Below, one piece after another: positions 1-6,078 of a DNA stretch of 21,239 nt. Source of the DNA: Propionibacteriaceae bacterium (GTDB lineage: Bacteria > Actinomycetota > Actinomycetes > Propionibacteriales > Propionibacteriaceae); assembly GCA_905372155.1 (NCBI GenBank), contig CAJPNZ010000046.1:1-21239 (forward strand). The letters are read 5' to 3'. The translations under genes were made by a program, and so were the position numbers. Each line of letters begins with the position of its first letter. The stretch's first letter is position 1. Below the pieces are notes generated by a model. It searched no databases. It worked only from the letters and a program-made list of their open reading frames with translations, and had not been told where the DNA came from.

Positions 1-1
1 A

Positions 2-325
2 CCATCAGCAGGCAGTGTGCATGATGCAAAGGCCATCAAGGAATCCGGATTCCTCACAACCCTCAATGCTCACAATCATATCGGGGACAAGGGCTACATC
101 GGATTGGGAATGATCACCCCCGTGAAGAAACCCGCTCATGGTGAACTCACCAACACCGATAAAAGAAACAACACGACCATCAACCGCGTCCGCTACCTCA
201 TCGAACGTGTCATCGCGAACCTCAAAACATGGCGTGTCCTGCACACCGATTACCGCCGCCCCTACAACACCTTCGAAACCACAATACAAGCCGTCACGGG
301 ACTCATCTTCGCCTACACCCTATGA
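2..325 (+). mobile_element. IS5-type (DDE_Tnp_4-like) transposase, C-terminal fragment running off the left edge
   Basis: The reading frame is open from the first bases of the window, so the gene begins upstream; the GTG at 17 is an internal valine. The visible part is the end of an IS5-superfamily DDE transposase. It shows a GSVHDA motif, then IGDKGYIG, a TPxKKP stretch, an N-x-x-I-x-x-x-R segment, the helix with the final catalytic Glu (YLIERVIANLKTWRVL) and an AVTGLIFAY tail. These are typical of the catalytic domain's last third in this family. No frameshift is visible here, so the copy could be intact if its 5' part lies upstream. The stop is tail-to-tail with a second, decayed transposase on the other strand. 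The element's right end may lie in the GAATAAGCCTC just after the stop, but no left end is available to prove this. Confidence 0.8.
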
Positions 326-437
326 ATAAGCCTCCAGGATTTCTTCTTCAAAGGTGAGGGTGGTCGTGCTGGCGCGGTCGAGGTGGACTTCGAGAGGTCG
401 ATTCCAGGCGATGGCCTCGTGGGGACGCTCGGTATTT
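320..437 (-). pseudogene. C-terminal remnant of an rve-type (IS481/IS3-like) transposase, frameshifted
   Basis: Read on the minus strand, this stretch encodes NTERPHEAIAWNRPLEVHL followed by about 18 further residues and a TAG at 322-320. NTERPHEAI-W-RP is the hallmark end of the integrase-core domain in IS481/IS3-family transposases. Just upstream the expected KDYHIEYNTERPH is broken. DYHIE is in one frame and followed by TAG, while NTERPH resumes in another, consistent with one extra base plus a substitution around 433-438. Nothing further upstream looks like the rest of the domain, so most of the gene is gone. The last few codons may come from the adjoining IS5-type element rather than the original gene. 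Confidence 0.6.
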
Positions 438-453
438 CTACTCGATGTGGTAG

Positions 454-642
454 TCCTTGGCCGACCCTGGTAGGTTCTACGAGCTGGCCAGTCCGGTGGT
501 GAAACGTAAACTTCTCACAGTCGTCTATGCCCAGATCCGGCTTGATGATGACCAGCACACCCCTCATCCCGTTGCTGAGTCGCGGGAGATCGTGACCCGA
601 CTCCACCAGGCGGCCCGCCATGCCGGGGGTGGAATCCAGAGC
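454..642 (+). pseudogene. possible serine-recombinase (resolvase) C-terminal fragment
   Basis: The frame opening after a TAG at 451-453 encodes ADPGRFYELASPVVKRKLL, then VVYAQIRLDDDQHT and a VTRLHQAARH segment. The pattern is a helix, xVxRxLLxxxYAxIxLDDD and an acidic-to-polar strand. It resembles the C-terminal end of large serine recombinases, where a coiled helix is followed by RRxLNxAxFxxIxVDxD. The frame has no start codon with an SD and no N-terminal catalytic or recombinase domain. Downstream it runs on through unrelated sequence and the tRNA-Pro antisense. I therefore treat it as a stranded fragment. The family call rests on pattern resemblance only; it could also be an unrecognised protein tail. 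Confidence 0.35.
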
Positions 643-810
643 TCCTGCCCCGCGGCTCGGACGGTGTCCCACCACGCCGAGGGTGGGTCACTGAGGTCAC
701 GTAGCGACGCGAAACCGGCCGAAGAGGCCGAAACGATGGTTGACGGGGTTGCGTCCGTCGAGGCAGCTGTTGGTTCGGGTGATGTGTCTCTCACCCCTGT
801 TACATCGGCG
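643..810. other. non-coding stretch between mobile-element debris and the tRNA-Pro terminator
   Basis: Open frames cross this stretch in several phases, but none has an SD-linked start or a recognisable motif. I see only short weak inverted repeats and no promoter worth listing. It is probably decayed mobile-element DNA. Confidence 0.4.
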
Positions 811-842
811 AAAACGCCCCCGGAGTGGAACTCCGAGGGCGT
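811..842 (-). terminator. Rho-independent terminator of tRNA-Pro
   Basis: On the minus strand a GC-rich hairpin (CGCCCTCGGAGT pairing with ACTCCGGGGGCG, GGAA-type loop, one mismatch) is followed directly by TTTT (complement of 811-814). It lies about 20 nt past the 3' end of tRNA-Pro, the expected place for its terminator. Confidence 0.75.
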
Positions 843-862
843 GTGTTCGAACAAGATGAGTG

Positions 863-938
863 TGGTCGGGACGACAGGACTCGAACCTGCGATCTCCTGC
901 TCCCAAAGCAGGCGCGCTAGCCACTACGCTACGTCCCG
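863..938 (-). tRNA. tRNA-Pro (UGG anticodon), CCA encoded
   Basis: The minus strand folds into a complete cloverleaf. The acceptor stem is CGGGACG/CGTCCCG with discriminator A. The D arm stem is GCG/CGC. The anticodon stem CCTGC/GCAGG encloses loop TTTGGGA, giving anticodon TGG, which reads proline CCA and by wobble other CCN codons. The variable loop is AGATC and the T arm is GCAGG-TTCGAGT-CCTGT. The CCA end is present in the DNA (865-863). A -10-like TAAACT lies 26 nt upstream and a terminator follows. The tRNA sits at the edge of mobile-element debris, a common place for integrative elements, but I found no duplicated tRNA end to mark an att site. Confidence 0.97.
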
Positions 939-963
939 AAGGTGTCCCGCGGGGGACTCGGGA

Positions 964-969
964 AGTTTA
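964..969 (-). promoter_or_regulatory. candidate -10 box for tRNA-Pro
   Basis: TAAACT on the minus strand would place transcription start near 957, about 19 nt before the mature tRNA 5' end. No convincing -35 is seen at standard spacing; a TTGGGC occurs 19 nt upstream. Confidence 0.35.
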
Positions 970-1004
970 CTGCACGTCCGTGCCAGGTGCCCAATGAGGG
1001 GTCA

Positions 1005-1382
1005 TCAGTTTCTTTCGGTGCCAAGGACGCTGCCCAGCAGGGAGTTCACGACACTTATGACGATGCTCCCCCACAGCGCCGGCCAGAATCCGTCGACGAA
1101 GAAGCCGATGCCGAGTTTTTGGGCTGCCCAAGCGGTCAGTGACAGCATGGCAGCGTTGATCACCAGTAGGAAAAGACCGAAGGTGAGTACCACGAGACAG
1201 AAGGACAATGCCTGGGTGAACGGCTTGACGACGGCGTTCACCACCCCCATGATCGCAGCCACCCCGAGCAGGATCAGGACATACTGCTGATCGGTTGCGG
1301 CGACCACGCGGATTCCCGGGATGAGCCAGACAGCAGATGCGGTTGCGACTGCCCCCACAACGAGTCTCAGAAGGGTTCTCAT
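1005..1382 (-). CDS. phage-holin-family / YvlD-like small membrane protein
   Basis: A 125-residue, very hydrophobic protein resembling Pfam Phage_holin_4_2 (YvlD-like, DUF360) proteins, which are widespread on bacterial chromosomes and not necessarily phage-derived. Four membrane segments are visible at about residues 5-25, 33-54, 60-85 and 98-120. The family-typical GVVNAVVKP stretch follows the second, and NSLLG occurs near the C-terminus. Their role is unclear; YvlD has been linked to envelope stress in Bacillus. The ATG at 1382-1380 has GGAG only 2 nt away, too close for an SD, but a TACCGT lies 6 nt upstream, so a leaderless start fits. It is a single gene between two tRNA genes on the same strand. 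Confidence 0.8.
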   Translation of the reverse strand: MRTLLRLVVGAVATASAVWLIPGIRVVAATDQQYVLILLGVAAIMGVVNAVVKPFTQALSFCLVVLTFGLFLLVINAAMLSLTAWAAQKLGIGFFVDGFWPALWGSIVISVVNSLLGSVLGTERN

Positions 1383-1388
1383 GTCTCC

Positions 1389-1394
1389 ACGGTA
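1389..1394 (-). promoter_or_regulatory. candidate -10 box for the holin-like gene (leaderless start)
   Basis: TACCGT on the minus strand, 6 nt before the ATG at 1382. Transcription would begin at or next to the start codon. No clear -35. Confidence 0.35.
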
Positions 1395-1443
1395 CCTGCT
1401 GATCCGGAATGACCGGGCTCCTGGAGGCGTGAGAGAGCGGCAG

Positions 1444-1743
1444 CTACGGCATCTCCCGATACGGAGACAGGCAATCGGCGGTCATTGAAGGAAGGAACTC
1501 GGTGATCGAGTACTCAGCGGCATCGTTGATGGTGAACGGGTCCGTTCTGATGGTCTCCTCCATTTCTTTTCGAGTGCCTGTTGCAAGGATGACGCCCCCG
1601 TTCCGGGGTTCCTTGCGCCCGCTTGCTAGGAAACGACCGGTGGAGTAGTTCTTGGCGAGATACTCCTTGTGTGCCTGAAGGTTGGCCTCGACGGGAGCGA
1701 GTCCGCGATGGTAGGTCAGTTCCAAGATGAAAAGATGTGCCAT
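1444..1743 (-). CDS. YciI-family protein
   Basis: A 99-residue protein beginning MAHLFILEL. It matches the YciI/YCII-related fold, a small alpha/beta barrel related to muconolactone isomerase. It has a beta-strand start (LFILELTYH), a helix containing AHKEYLAKNYSTGRFLASG with the conserved His-x-x-x-L and phe-leu-x-SG, a GGVILATG strand, and a DPF motif (residues 68-70) followed by the terminal strand ITEFLP. The family is small, cytosolic and mostly of unknown substrate. The frame stays open far upstream through the tRNA-Gly antisense. I chose ATG 1743 because family homology begins there and because TACCTT lies 8 nt upstream, suggesting leaderless translation; there is no SD. Confidence 0.85.
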   Translation of the reverse strand: MAHLFILELTYHRGLAPVEANLQAHKEYLAKNYSTGRFLASGRKEPRNGGVILATGTRKEMEETIRTDPFTINDAAEYSITEFLPSMTADCLSPYREMP

Positions 1744-1751
1744 GGAACCAG

Positions 1752-1757
1752 AAGGTA
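1752..1757 (-). promoter_or_regulatory. candidate -10 box for the YciI gene (leaderless start)
   Basis: TACCTT on the minus strand, 8 nt before the ATG at 1743. The -35 position falls inside the hairpin at 1759-1780. Confidence 0.35.
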
Positions 1758-1758
1758 G

Positions 1759-1780
1759 CACTGAGCCGTTCGGCTCGGTG
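1759..1780 (-). terminator. GC-rich hairpin, possible tRNA-Gly terminator
   Basis: CACTGAGCCG and CGGCTCGGTG form a 9-10 bp stem with one G-U pair and a minimal loop. It is 24 nt past the tRNA-Gly CCA end and directly abuts the YciI -10 candidate. There is no T-run, so termination is uncertain. Confidence 0.4.
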
Positions 1781-1803
1781 AGGTGGAGAACCCCGCGGGG
1801 CCT

Positions 1804-1877
1804 TGGAGCGGATGACGGGAATCGAACCCGCGTAGCCAGTTTGGAAGACTGGGGCTCTACCATTGAGCTACATCCGC
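1804..1877 (-). tRNA. tRNA-Gly (UCC anticodon), CCA encoded
   Basis: The minus strand gives a full cloverleaf. The acceptor is GCGGATG/CATCCGC with discriminator T and encoded CCA (1806-1804). The D arm is AGCTC-AATGGTA-GAGC. The anticodon stem is CCAGT/ACTGG with loop CTTCCAA, giving anticodon TCC, which reads GGA/GGG. The T arm is GCGGG-TTCGATT-CCCGT. A -10-like TAGACT lies 12 nt upstream. Confidence 0.97.
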
Positions 1878-1889
1878 GAAGCGTCGGAG

Positions 1890-1895
1890 AGTCTA
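1890..1895 (-). promoter_or_regulatory. candidate -10 box for tRNA-Gly
   Basis: TAGACT on the minus strand, 12 nt before the mature tRNA 5' end. No recognisable -35 hexamer. Confidence 0.4.
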
Positions 1896-2080
1896 GCAGC
1901 TTCCCGGGCGGATCCCCAGCCGAGATGATCGAGACGCCGGCTTCGAACGATGAGGGACACCCCGGTCTGCGGGCTGCGAGGAAGTCGGTACGGCCGACCG
2001 GGAGACCCGGTGAAGGATGAAACTGCGAGGAGCAACCGTGGAGGAGTGGCCCTGCGATCCGGTGGGTGCGCACGTTGCGG

Positions 2081-2110
2081 TTGGTTGGCTCGGATGCCCT
2101 TGGTTAAACT
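2081..2110 (+). promoter_or_regulatory. candidate tig promoter
   Basis: TTGGTT (2081-2086) and TAAACT (2105-2110) with an 18-nt spacer. Start would be near 2117, giving a leader of about 27 nt that contains the tig SD. Confidence 0.35.
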
Positions 2111-2143
2111 TGCGGCGACCATTTCAAGTTCAGGAGTCGATTC

Positions 2144-3577
2144 GTGCCCAGCACCGTAGAGAAGCTGAGCCCCACGAGGGTCAAGCTAACCGTAGAGATC
2201 CCCTTCGTTGACCTCAAGCCCCATCTGGACAAGGCGTACAAGGAGATCGCAGAGCAGGTCAACATTCCAGGCTTCCGCAAGGGTAAAGTGCCGGCCGTTG
2301 TCATCGACCAGCGTTTCGGCCGGGGAGTGGTCCTCCAGGAGGCCATCAACGGGGCCATCCAGCCCGCGTACGAGACTGCCTTGGTGGAGGCCAAAGCGGT
2401 GCCTCTCGCCCAACCGGAGATCGAGATCACCAAACTGGAGGACGGCGAGCTCGTCGAGTTCACCGCGGAGGTCGACATCCGGCCTGACTTCGACCTCCCA
2501 GACTTCACCGCCATCGAGACCACCGTGGATGCCCTGCCGTCGCTGGACGACGAGGTGGAGGAGCGCATCCTGCTGCTTCGCAAACGGTTCGCCACCACCA
2601 CGGAGCTCGACCGTGAAGCCCAGGAGGGCGACGTCCTCACCATCGATCTGACCGCATCCCAGAACGGGGAGGAGCTGCCGGAGGCCTCCGCCAGCGGGGT
2701 CACTCTCACCGTGGGTGAGGAGTCCGGGATGCTTGAGGGGCTCGACGAGGCCGTCCGCGGCCTCAAGACGGGGGAGTCGAAGACCTTCACATCCACTCTG
2801 ATCGGTGGCCCCTTCCGCGGTCAGGAAGCAGACATCACGGTCACCGTCACGCAGGTGGCGGAGGAGGAGCTTCCCGCGCTGGATGATGAGTTCGCCCAGA
2901 CGCTTTCCGAGTTCGACACCGTCGAGGAGATGCGCGAAGACCTGTCCAAGGCGGTCCTGGCGCAGGCCAAGGCCGAACAGATCGCCGAGGCGCGGGACAA
3001 GATCCTGGAAGCCGCCCTCGAGCAGGTCGACTTCGAGGTTCCGGTCGCTGTGCTGGCCCGTGAGCTCGAGGCCCGTCGCAACCAGATTTCCGATCAGCTG
3101 GCGCGGGCCGGGTTGACCGTCGAAACCTACCTGGAACAGGCCGATGATGAGGATGCGGAGGATGCCGACGCCTTCTGGAAGCAGGTGGACGAGCGCTCCA
3201 CCCAGGCGCTGCGTGCCCAGCTGCTCCTCGACAAGTACGTTGACGACAACGAGATTCCCGTCTCCCAGCAGGAATTCACCGAGCTGATTCTCCGCAAGGC
3301 CACCGAGCAGCGCACCACGCCACAGGAAGTGGTCAATCACATGATGGACCACAACCACATGCTCGAGTGGCAGCAGGAGATCCGGCGCGGAAAGGCGCTC
3401 GCCGCCATCTGCGAGGCAGCGAAAGTGACCGATTCCGAGGGGGAAGTCGTCGAGATGGCCCCATCGATTCCGGAAGTCGAAGAGGAAACCGGTGACGAGG
3501 AGGGTCCTGAGGCCGAGGAAGCCGAAACCGAGAAACCCGAGGCCGGGGAGATCTCGGAGACCGAAGAAACGGAGTGA
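2144..3577 (+). CDS. tig: trigger factor (ribosome-associated chaperone and peptidyl-prolyl isomerase)
   Basis: A 477-residue protein with full trigger-factor architecture. The N-terminal ribosome-binding domain (about 1-115) carries the signature GFRKGK at 43-48, which docks at the peptide exit tunnel. The FKBP-type isomerase domain (about 155-245) starts at EGDVLTIDLTA and includes a GLKTGESKTF stretch. The helical SurA-like C-terminal chaperone domain spans about 250-430. A strongly acidic Glu-rich tail of about 45 residues follows, as in many actinobacterial homologues. The start is GTG 2144, preceded by AGGAG at 2132-2136 with 7-nt spacing. It heads the run of quality-control genes ending at clpX, the classic tig-clpP-clpX arrangement, here with a permease gene between tig and clpP1. 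Confidence 0.97.
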   Translation: MPSTVEKLSPTRVKLTVEIPFVDLKPHLDKAYKEIAEQVNIPGFRKGKVPAVVIDQRFGRGVVLQEAINGAIQPAYETALVEAKAVPLAQPEIEITKLEDGELVEFTAEVDIRPDFDLPDFTAIETTVDALPSLDDEVEERILLLRKRFATTTELDREAQEGDVLTIDLTASQNGEELPEASASGVTLTVGEESGMLEGLDEAVRGLKTGESKTFTSTLIGGPFRGQEADITVTVTQVAEEELPALDDEFAQTLSEFDTVEEMREDLSKAVLAQAKAEQIAEARDKILEAALEQVDFEVPVAVLARELEARRNQISDQLARAGLTVETYLEQADDEDAEDADAFWKQVDERSTQALRAQLLLDKYVDDNEIPVSQQEFTELILRKATEQRTTPQEVVNHMMDHNHMLEWQQEIRRGKALAAICEAAKVTDSEGEVVEMAPSIPEVEEETGDEEGPEAEEAETEKPEAGEISETEETE

Positions 3578-3581
3578 TGCG

Positions 3582-4703
3582 GTGGGGGCCACCGAAAAGC
3601 CCGAGGCGGGCAGATTTCCCCTGTTCGTCATGGCCGTCGTGGTTCTGGGCGCCATCGCTCTGACCCTCGGTGTGTTCAGGGAGTTCAGTTCGGTACTGGC
3701 CCCCACATTCCTCGCCATCAATCTTGTGATCACCGCCTACCCGGCGTACCAATGGCTCAAAAGGCACCACGTGCCCCGAGCGTTGGCCGCTCTGATCACC
3801 GGAGTGATGCTGCTGTTGGTCCTGGTGGTCGCCACCGGGAGCATTGTGTGGGCTGGTACCTCTATGGTGACCTCGCTCACCTCCTACGGCCCCCAGTTCA
3901 CGGAGCTCTACACCCAGCTGATCACATGGCTGGGCACGTTGGGTTTCGACGAGGCCGCGTTGCTCAAACAGCTCAAGTCGGTTTCACCGTCGAACGTGAT
4001 CGGGTTGGTGGGCAACGTCGTCAGCCAGGCCTCGAGCGCCACGGGAACTGTGACCGTGATACTCATCTGCTTGGCCTTCCTGGTGGCGGATCTGCCAACG
4101 ATGGCCAAGCGAGTGGCCATCACCAACAGGCTGCATCCCAGCTTCACGGGATCGCTGGAGGACTTCGCCGTGGGCATCCGCAGGTACTGGTTGGTGACCA
4201 GCTTGTTCGGCCTCATAGTCGCCGTTCTCGACGGCATCGTCCTCGTGATCGTCGGGGTGTCCCTGCCGCTGGTGTGGGTGGTGCTGAGCTTCATCACCAA
4301 CTACATCCCCAACGTCGGTTTCTTCATCGGACTGATCCCGCCTGCGCTGCTGGCCCTCCTCGAGAAGGGGCCCACAGCTGCATTGATTGTGGTCATCGCC
4401 TATTGCGTCCTCAACTTCGTGATCCAGTCCGTGATCCAGCCGAAGTTCACCGGCGATGCCGTCGGCATCACCCCGGTTGTATCCTTCATCTCGCTGCTGC
4501 TGTGGACCGCGGTCTTCGGCGCGCTCGGGGCCCTCCTCGCCCTGCCGTTGACGCTCATGGTGAAATCCTTGCTGCTCGACAACGACCCGAGGGCCCGCTG
4601 GGTGGGGGCATTGATCTCCTCGAACCCGGACTCCGTCGACACCAGCGATTGTGAAGGGTCCGTGGTCGCCGACGACTCCGGGATGGGCGTCGCTACTGAG
4701 TGA
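3582..4703 (+). CDS. AI-2E family transporter (PerM/TqsA-like permease)
   Basis: A 373-residue polytopic membrane protein. Hydrophobic segments lie near residues 14-31, 36-55 and 67-91. A long central amphipathic loop follows, then segments near FLVADLP, a YWLVTSLFGLIVAVLDGIVL-like stretch, and the family-typical VLSFITNYIPNVGFFIGLIPP region, ending with paired C-terminal helices and a polar tail. AI-2E transporters include TqsA, but most members have no proven substrate, so autoinducer export should not be assumed. The frame is open upstream into tig. I chose GTG 3582 because GGAG at 3571-3574 gives 7-nt spacing and the extra upstream codons would be an Arg/Pro-rich antiframe of tig. It starts 4 nt after the tig stop, so it is probably cotranscribed and translationally coupled. 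Confidence 0.88.
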   Translation: MGATEKPEAGRFPLFVMAVVVLGAIALTLGVFREFSSVLAPTFLAINLVITAYPAYQWLKRHHVPRALAALITGVMLLLVLVVATGSIVWAGTSMVTSLTSYGPQFTELYTQLITWLGTLGFDEAALLKQLKSVSPSNVIGLVGNVVSQASSATGTVTVILICLAFLVADLPTMAKRVAITNRLHPSFTGSLEDFAVGIRRYWLVTSLFGLIVAVLDGIVLVIVGVSLPLVWVVLSFITNYIPNVGFFIGLIPPALLALLEKGPTAALIVVIAYCVLNFVIQSVIQPKFTGDAVGITPVVSFISLLLWTAVFGALGALLALPLTLMVKSLLLDNDPRARWVGALISSNPDSVDTSDCEGSVVADDSGMGVATE

Positions 4704-4719
4704 TCCGGGCGGGCCTTCC

Positions 4720-4747
4720 TTGGAAAATTGCTCGGAGTCGGTACGTT
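4720..4747 (+). promoter_or_regulatory. candidate clpP1 promoter (leaderless start)
   Basis: TTGGAA (4720-4725) and TACGTT (4742-4747) are 16 nt apart. The GTG at 4755 begins 7 nt after the -10, so the message would be leaderless. An alternative -10, TTGTAT (4746-4751), overlaps it. Confidence 0.35.
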
Positions 4748-4754
4748 GTATGAC

Positions 4755-5378
4755 GTGACCGACAAGCGAAACGACATCTCAATGGCGGCCCAGCAGGCCC
4801 CGGGTCTGGGAATGACGGACAACGTCTACTCCTCCCTGCTGGCCAACCGCATCATCTTTCTGGGGTCCGAGGTGCGTGACGAGAACGCGAACGCAATCTG
4901 CGCCCAGATGCTGCTGCTGAACGCCGAAGACCCGAACTCCGACATCTACCTCTACATCAACAGTCCCGGCGGGTCCGTCGACTCCGGCATGGCCATCTTC
5001 GACACCATGCAGTGGATCAGCAACGATGTCGCCACGGTGGCGATGGGCCTTGCGGCCTCCATGGGGCAGTTCCTGTTGTCGGCGGGTACCCCCGGCAAGC
5101 GCTACGCGCTGCCACACAGCCGCATCATGATGCATCAGCCCTCCGGTGGACTGGGCGGTACCGCGTCCGACATCCGAATCCAGGCGGAACAGTCGCTGCA
5201 CATCAAGAAGACCATGGCCCAGCTCATCGCGCAGCACACCGGTCAGAGTGTGGAGCAGATCGAGGCCGACTCGGACCGGGATCGCTGGTTCACAGCCGAG
5301 CAGGCTCTCGAATACGGCTTCATCGACCACGTCTACGAGCGTGCGTCCCAGATCAACTCGGAGGCTCCGAACAAGTGA
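4755..5378 (+). CDS. clpP1: ATP-dependent Clp protease proteolytic subunit ClpP1
   Basis: A serine peptidase of family S14. With start GTG 4755 the protein is 207 residues, the normal length. The catalytic triad is visible as Ser102 (GLAASMG), His127 (MMHQP) and Asp176 (SDRDRWF). INSPGGSVDSG forms the oxyanion and substrate groove. LPHSRIMMHQPSGG and EADSDRDRWFTAEQALEYGFID closely resemble mycobacterial ClpP1. It would assemble with ClpP2 into a mixed tetradecamer capped by ClpX or ClpC. The start is uncertain. GTG 4755 fits a leaderless promoter; TTG 4746 has GGAG 8 nt upstream; ATG 4782 and the TTG at 4728 are also in frame. The gene's stop overlaps the clpP2 start. Confidence 0.95.
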   Translation: MTDKRNDISMAAQQAPGLGMTDNVYSSLLANRIIFLGSEVRDENANAICAQMLLLNAEDPNSDIYLYINSPGGSVDSGMAIFDTMQWISNDVATVAMGLAASMGQFLLSAGTPGKRYALPHSRIMMHQPSGGLGGTASDIRIQAEQSLHIKKTMAQLIAQHTGQSVEQIEADSDRDRWFTAEQALEYGFIDHVYERASQINSEAPNK

Positions 5379-5983
5379 CCAGCAACTACTACATCCCCCA
5401 GTGGGAGGAACGCACCAGCTACGGCATGCGTCGTGTCGACCCTTACACGAAGCTGTTCGAGGACCGGATCATCTTCCTCGGTACTCCGATCAGCGACGAC
5501 ATCGCCAACGCGGTGATGGCCCAGCTGTTGTGTCTCCAGTCGATGGACGCGGAGCGGCAGATCTCCATTTACATCAACTCGCCTGGTGGCTCGTTCACGG
5601 CTCTCACCGCCATCTACGACACCATGCGCTACATCAAGCCGGACATCCAGACCGTCTGCCTCGGCCAGGCCGCCTCCGCCGCCGCGCTGCTGCTCGCGGC
5701 AGGGACCAAGGGCAAGCGTCTGGCGCTTCCCAACAGCCGCATCCTCATTCACCAGCCCGCAACGGAGGGAGGCTACGGGCAGAGCTCCGACCTGGAGATC
5801 CAGGCCAAGGAGATCATGCGCATCCGCGAGCTGATGGAGAACATGCTCGCGGCTGACACCGGGCAGGCGGTCACGAAGGTCAGCCGCGACATCGAGCGCG
5901 ACAAGTACCTGACCGCCCAAGAGGCCGTTGAATATGGAATCGTTGATGACATCCTGACCTCCCTCAAGGACGTCGGGGCCTGA
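5375..5983 (+). CDS. clpP2: ATP-dependent Clp protease proteolytic subunit ClpP2
   Basis: A second S14 peptidase, 202 residues, with triad Ser101 (GQAASAA), His126 (LIHQP) and Asp176 (ERDKYLT). INSPGGSFTALTAIYDTM and LPNSRILIHQPATEGGYGQ are typical of actinobacterial ClpP2. The N-terminus contains YYIPQWEERTSYGMRR, in keeping with the processed propeptide region known in this group. The start is GTG 5375. It overlaps the clpP1 TGA (GTGA), and CGGAGG at 5359-5364 gives 10-nt spacing, so the two subunits should be translationally coupled and made in balanced amounts. The frame stays open much further upstream inside clpP1, but that extension is only an overlapping frame. Confidence 0.97.
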   Translation: MTSNYYIPQWEERTSYGMRRVDPYTKLFEDRIIFLGTPISDDIANAVMAQLLCLQSMDAERQISIYINSPGGSFTALTAIYDTMRYIKPDIQTVCLGQAASAAALLLAAGTKGKRLALPNSRILIHQPATEGGYGQSSDLEIQAKEIMRIRELMENMLAADTGQAVTKVSRDIERDKYLTAQEAVEYGIVDDILTSLKDVGA

Positions 5984-5994
5984 ACCTCGGGGCT

Positions 5995-6030
5995 CGTCAG
6001 GGTGTTGTGCCGCGAAATGCCACCCTGGCG
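5995..6030 (+). other. inverted repeat in the clpP2-clpX intergenic region
   Basis: CGTCAGGGTG (5995-6004) pairs with CACCCTGGCG (6021-6030) as a 10-bp stem with one G-U pair and a 16-nt loop. It is 11 nt past the clpP2 stop and has no T-run. It may be an mRNA stability or attenuation element, or a protein-binding site. Confidence 0.5.
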
Positions 6031-6078
6031 AGTAAGGTTGTGGCCAGTCGTTAATTGACGGACAGAGTGGAGTTTTCG

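Noticed and set aside
313..675. A 120-residue minus-strand frame over the debris region
   Set aside because: It is out of frame with the recognisable NTERPHEAI tail and is largely the complement of the recombinase-like frame; no domain is visible.
643..1290. The long plus-strand open frame continuing from the recombinase-like fragment
   Set aside because: It runs antisense through tRNA-Pro and most of the holin-like gene. No motif is seen after about 642.
1744..2073. N-terminal extension of the YciI frame
   Set aside because: It crosses tRNA-Gly on the antisense-compatible strand and adds Ser/Arg-rich sequence unlike the family; the start at 1743 matches the family.
2186..3733. A 515-residue minus-strand frame opposite tig
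   Set aside because: It is the usual mirror frame of a GC-rich gene. Its sequence is Leu/Gly/Asp-rich with no domain, while tig on the plus strand is certain.
5012..5374. N-terminal extension of the clpP2 frame inside clpP1
   Set aside because: It is a shifted frame of clpP1. The GTG at 5375 with CGGAGG restores normal ClpP2 length and N-terminus.
6055..6060. TTGACG as a -35 box or TTG as the clpX start
   Set aside because: No -10 exists at a workable distance, and the family N-terminus and SD point to GTG 6079.
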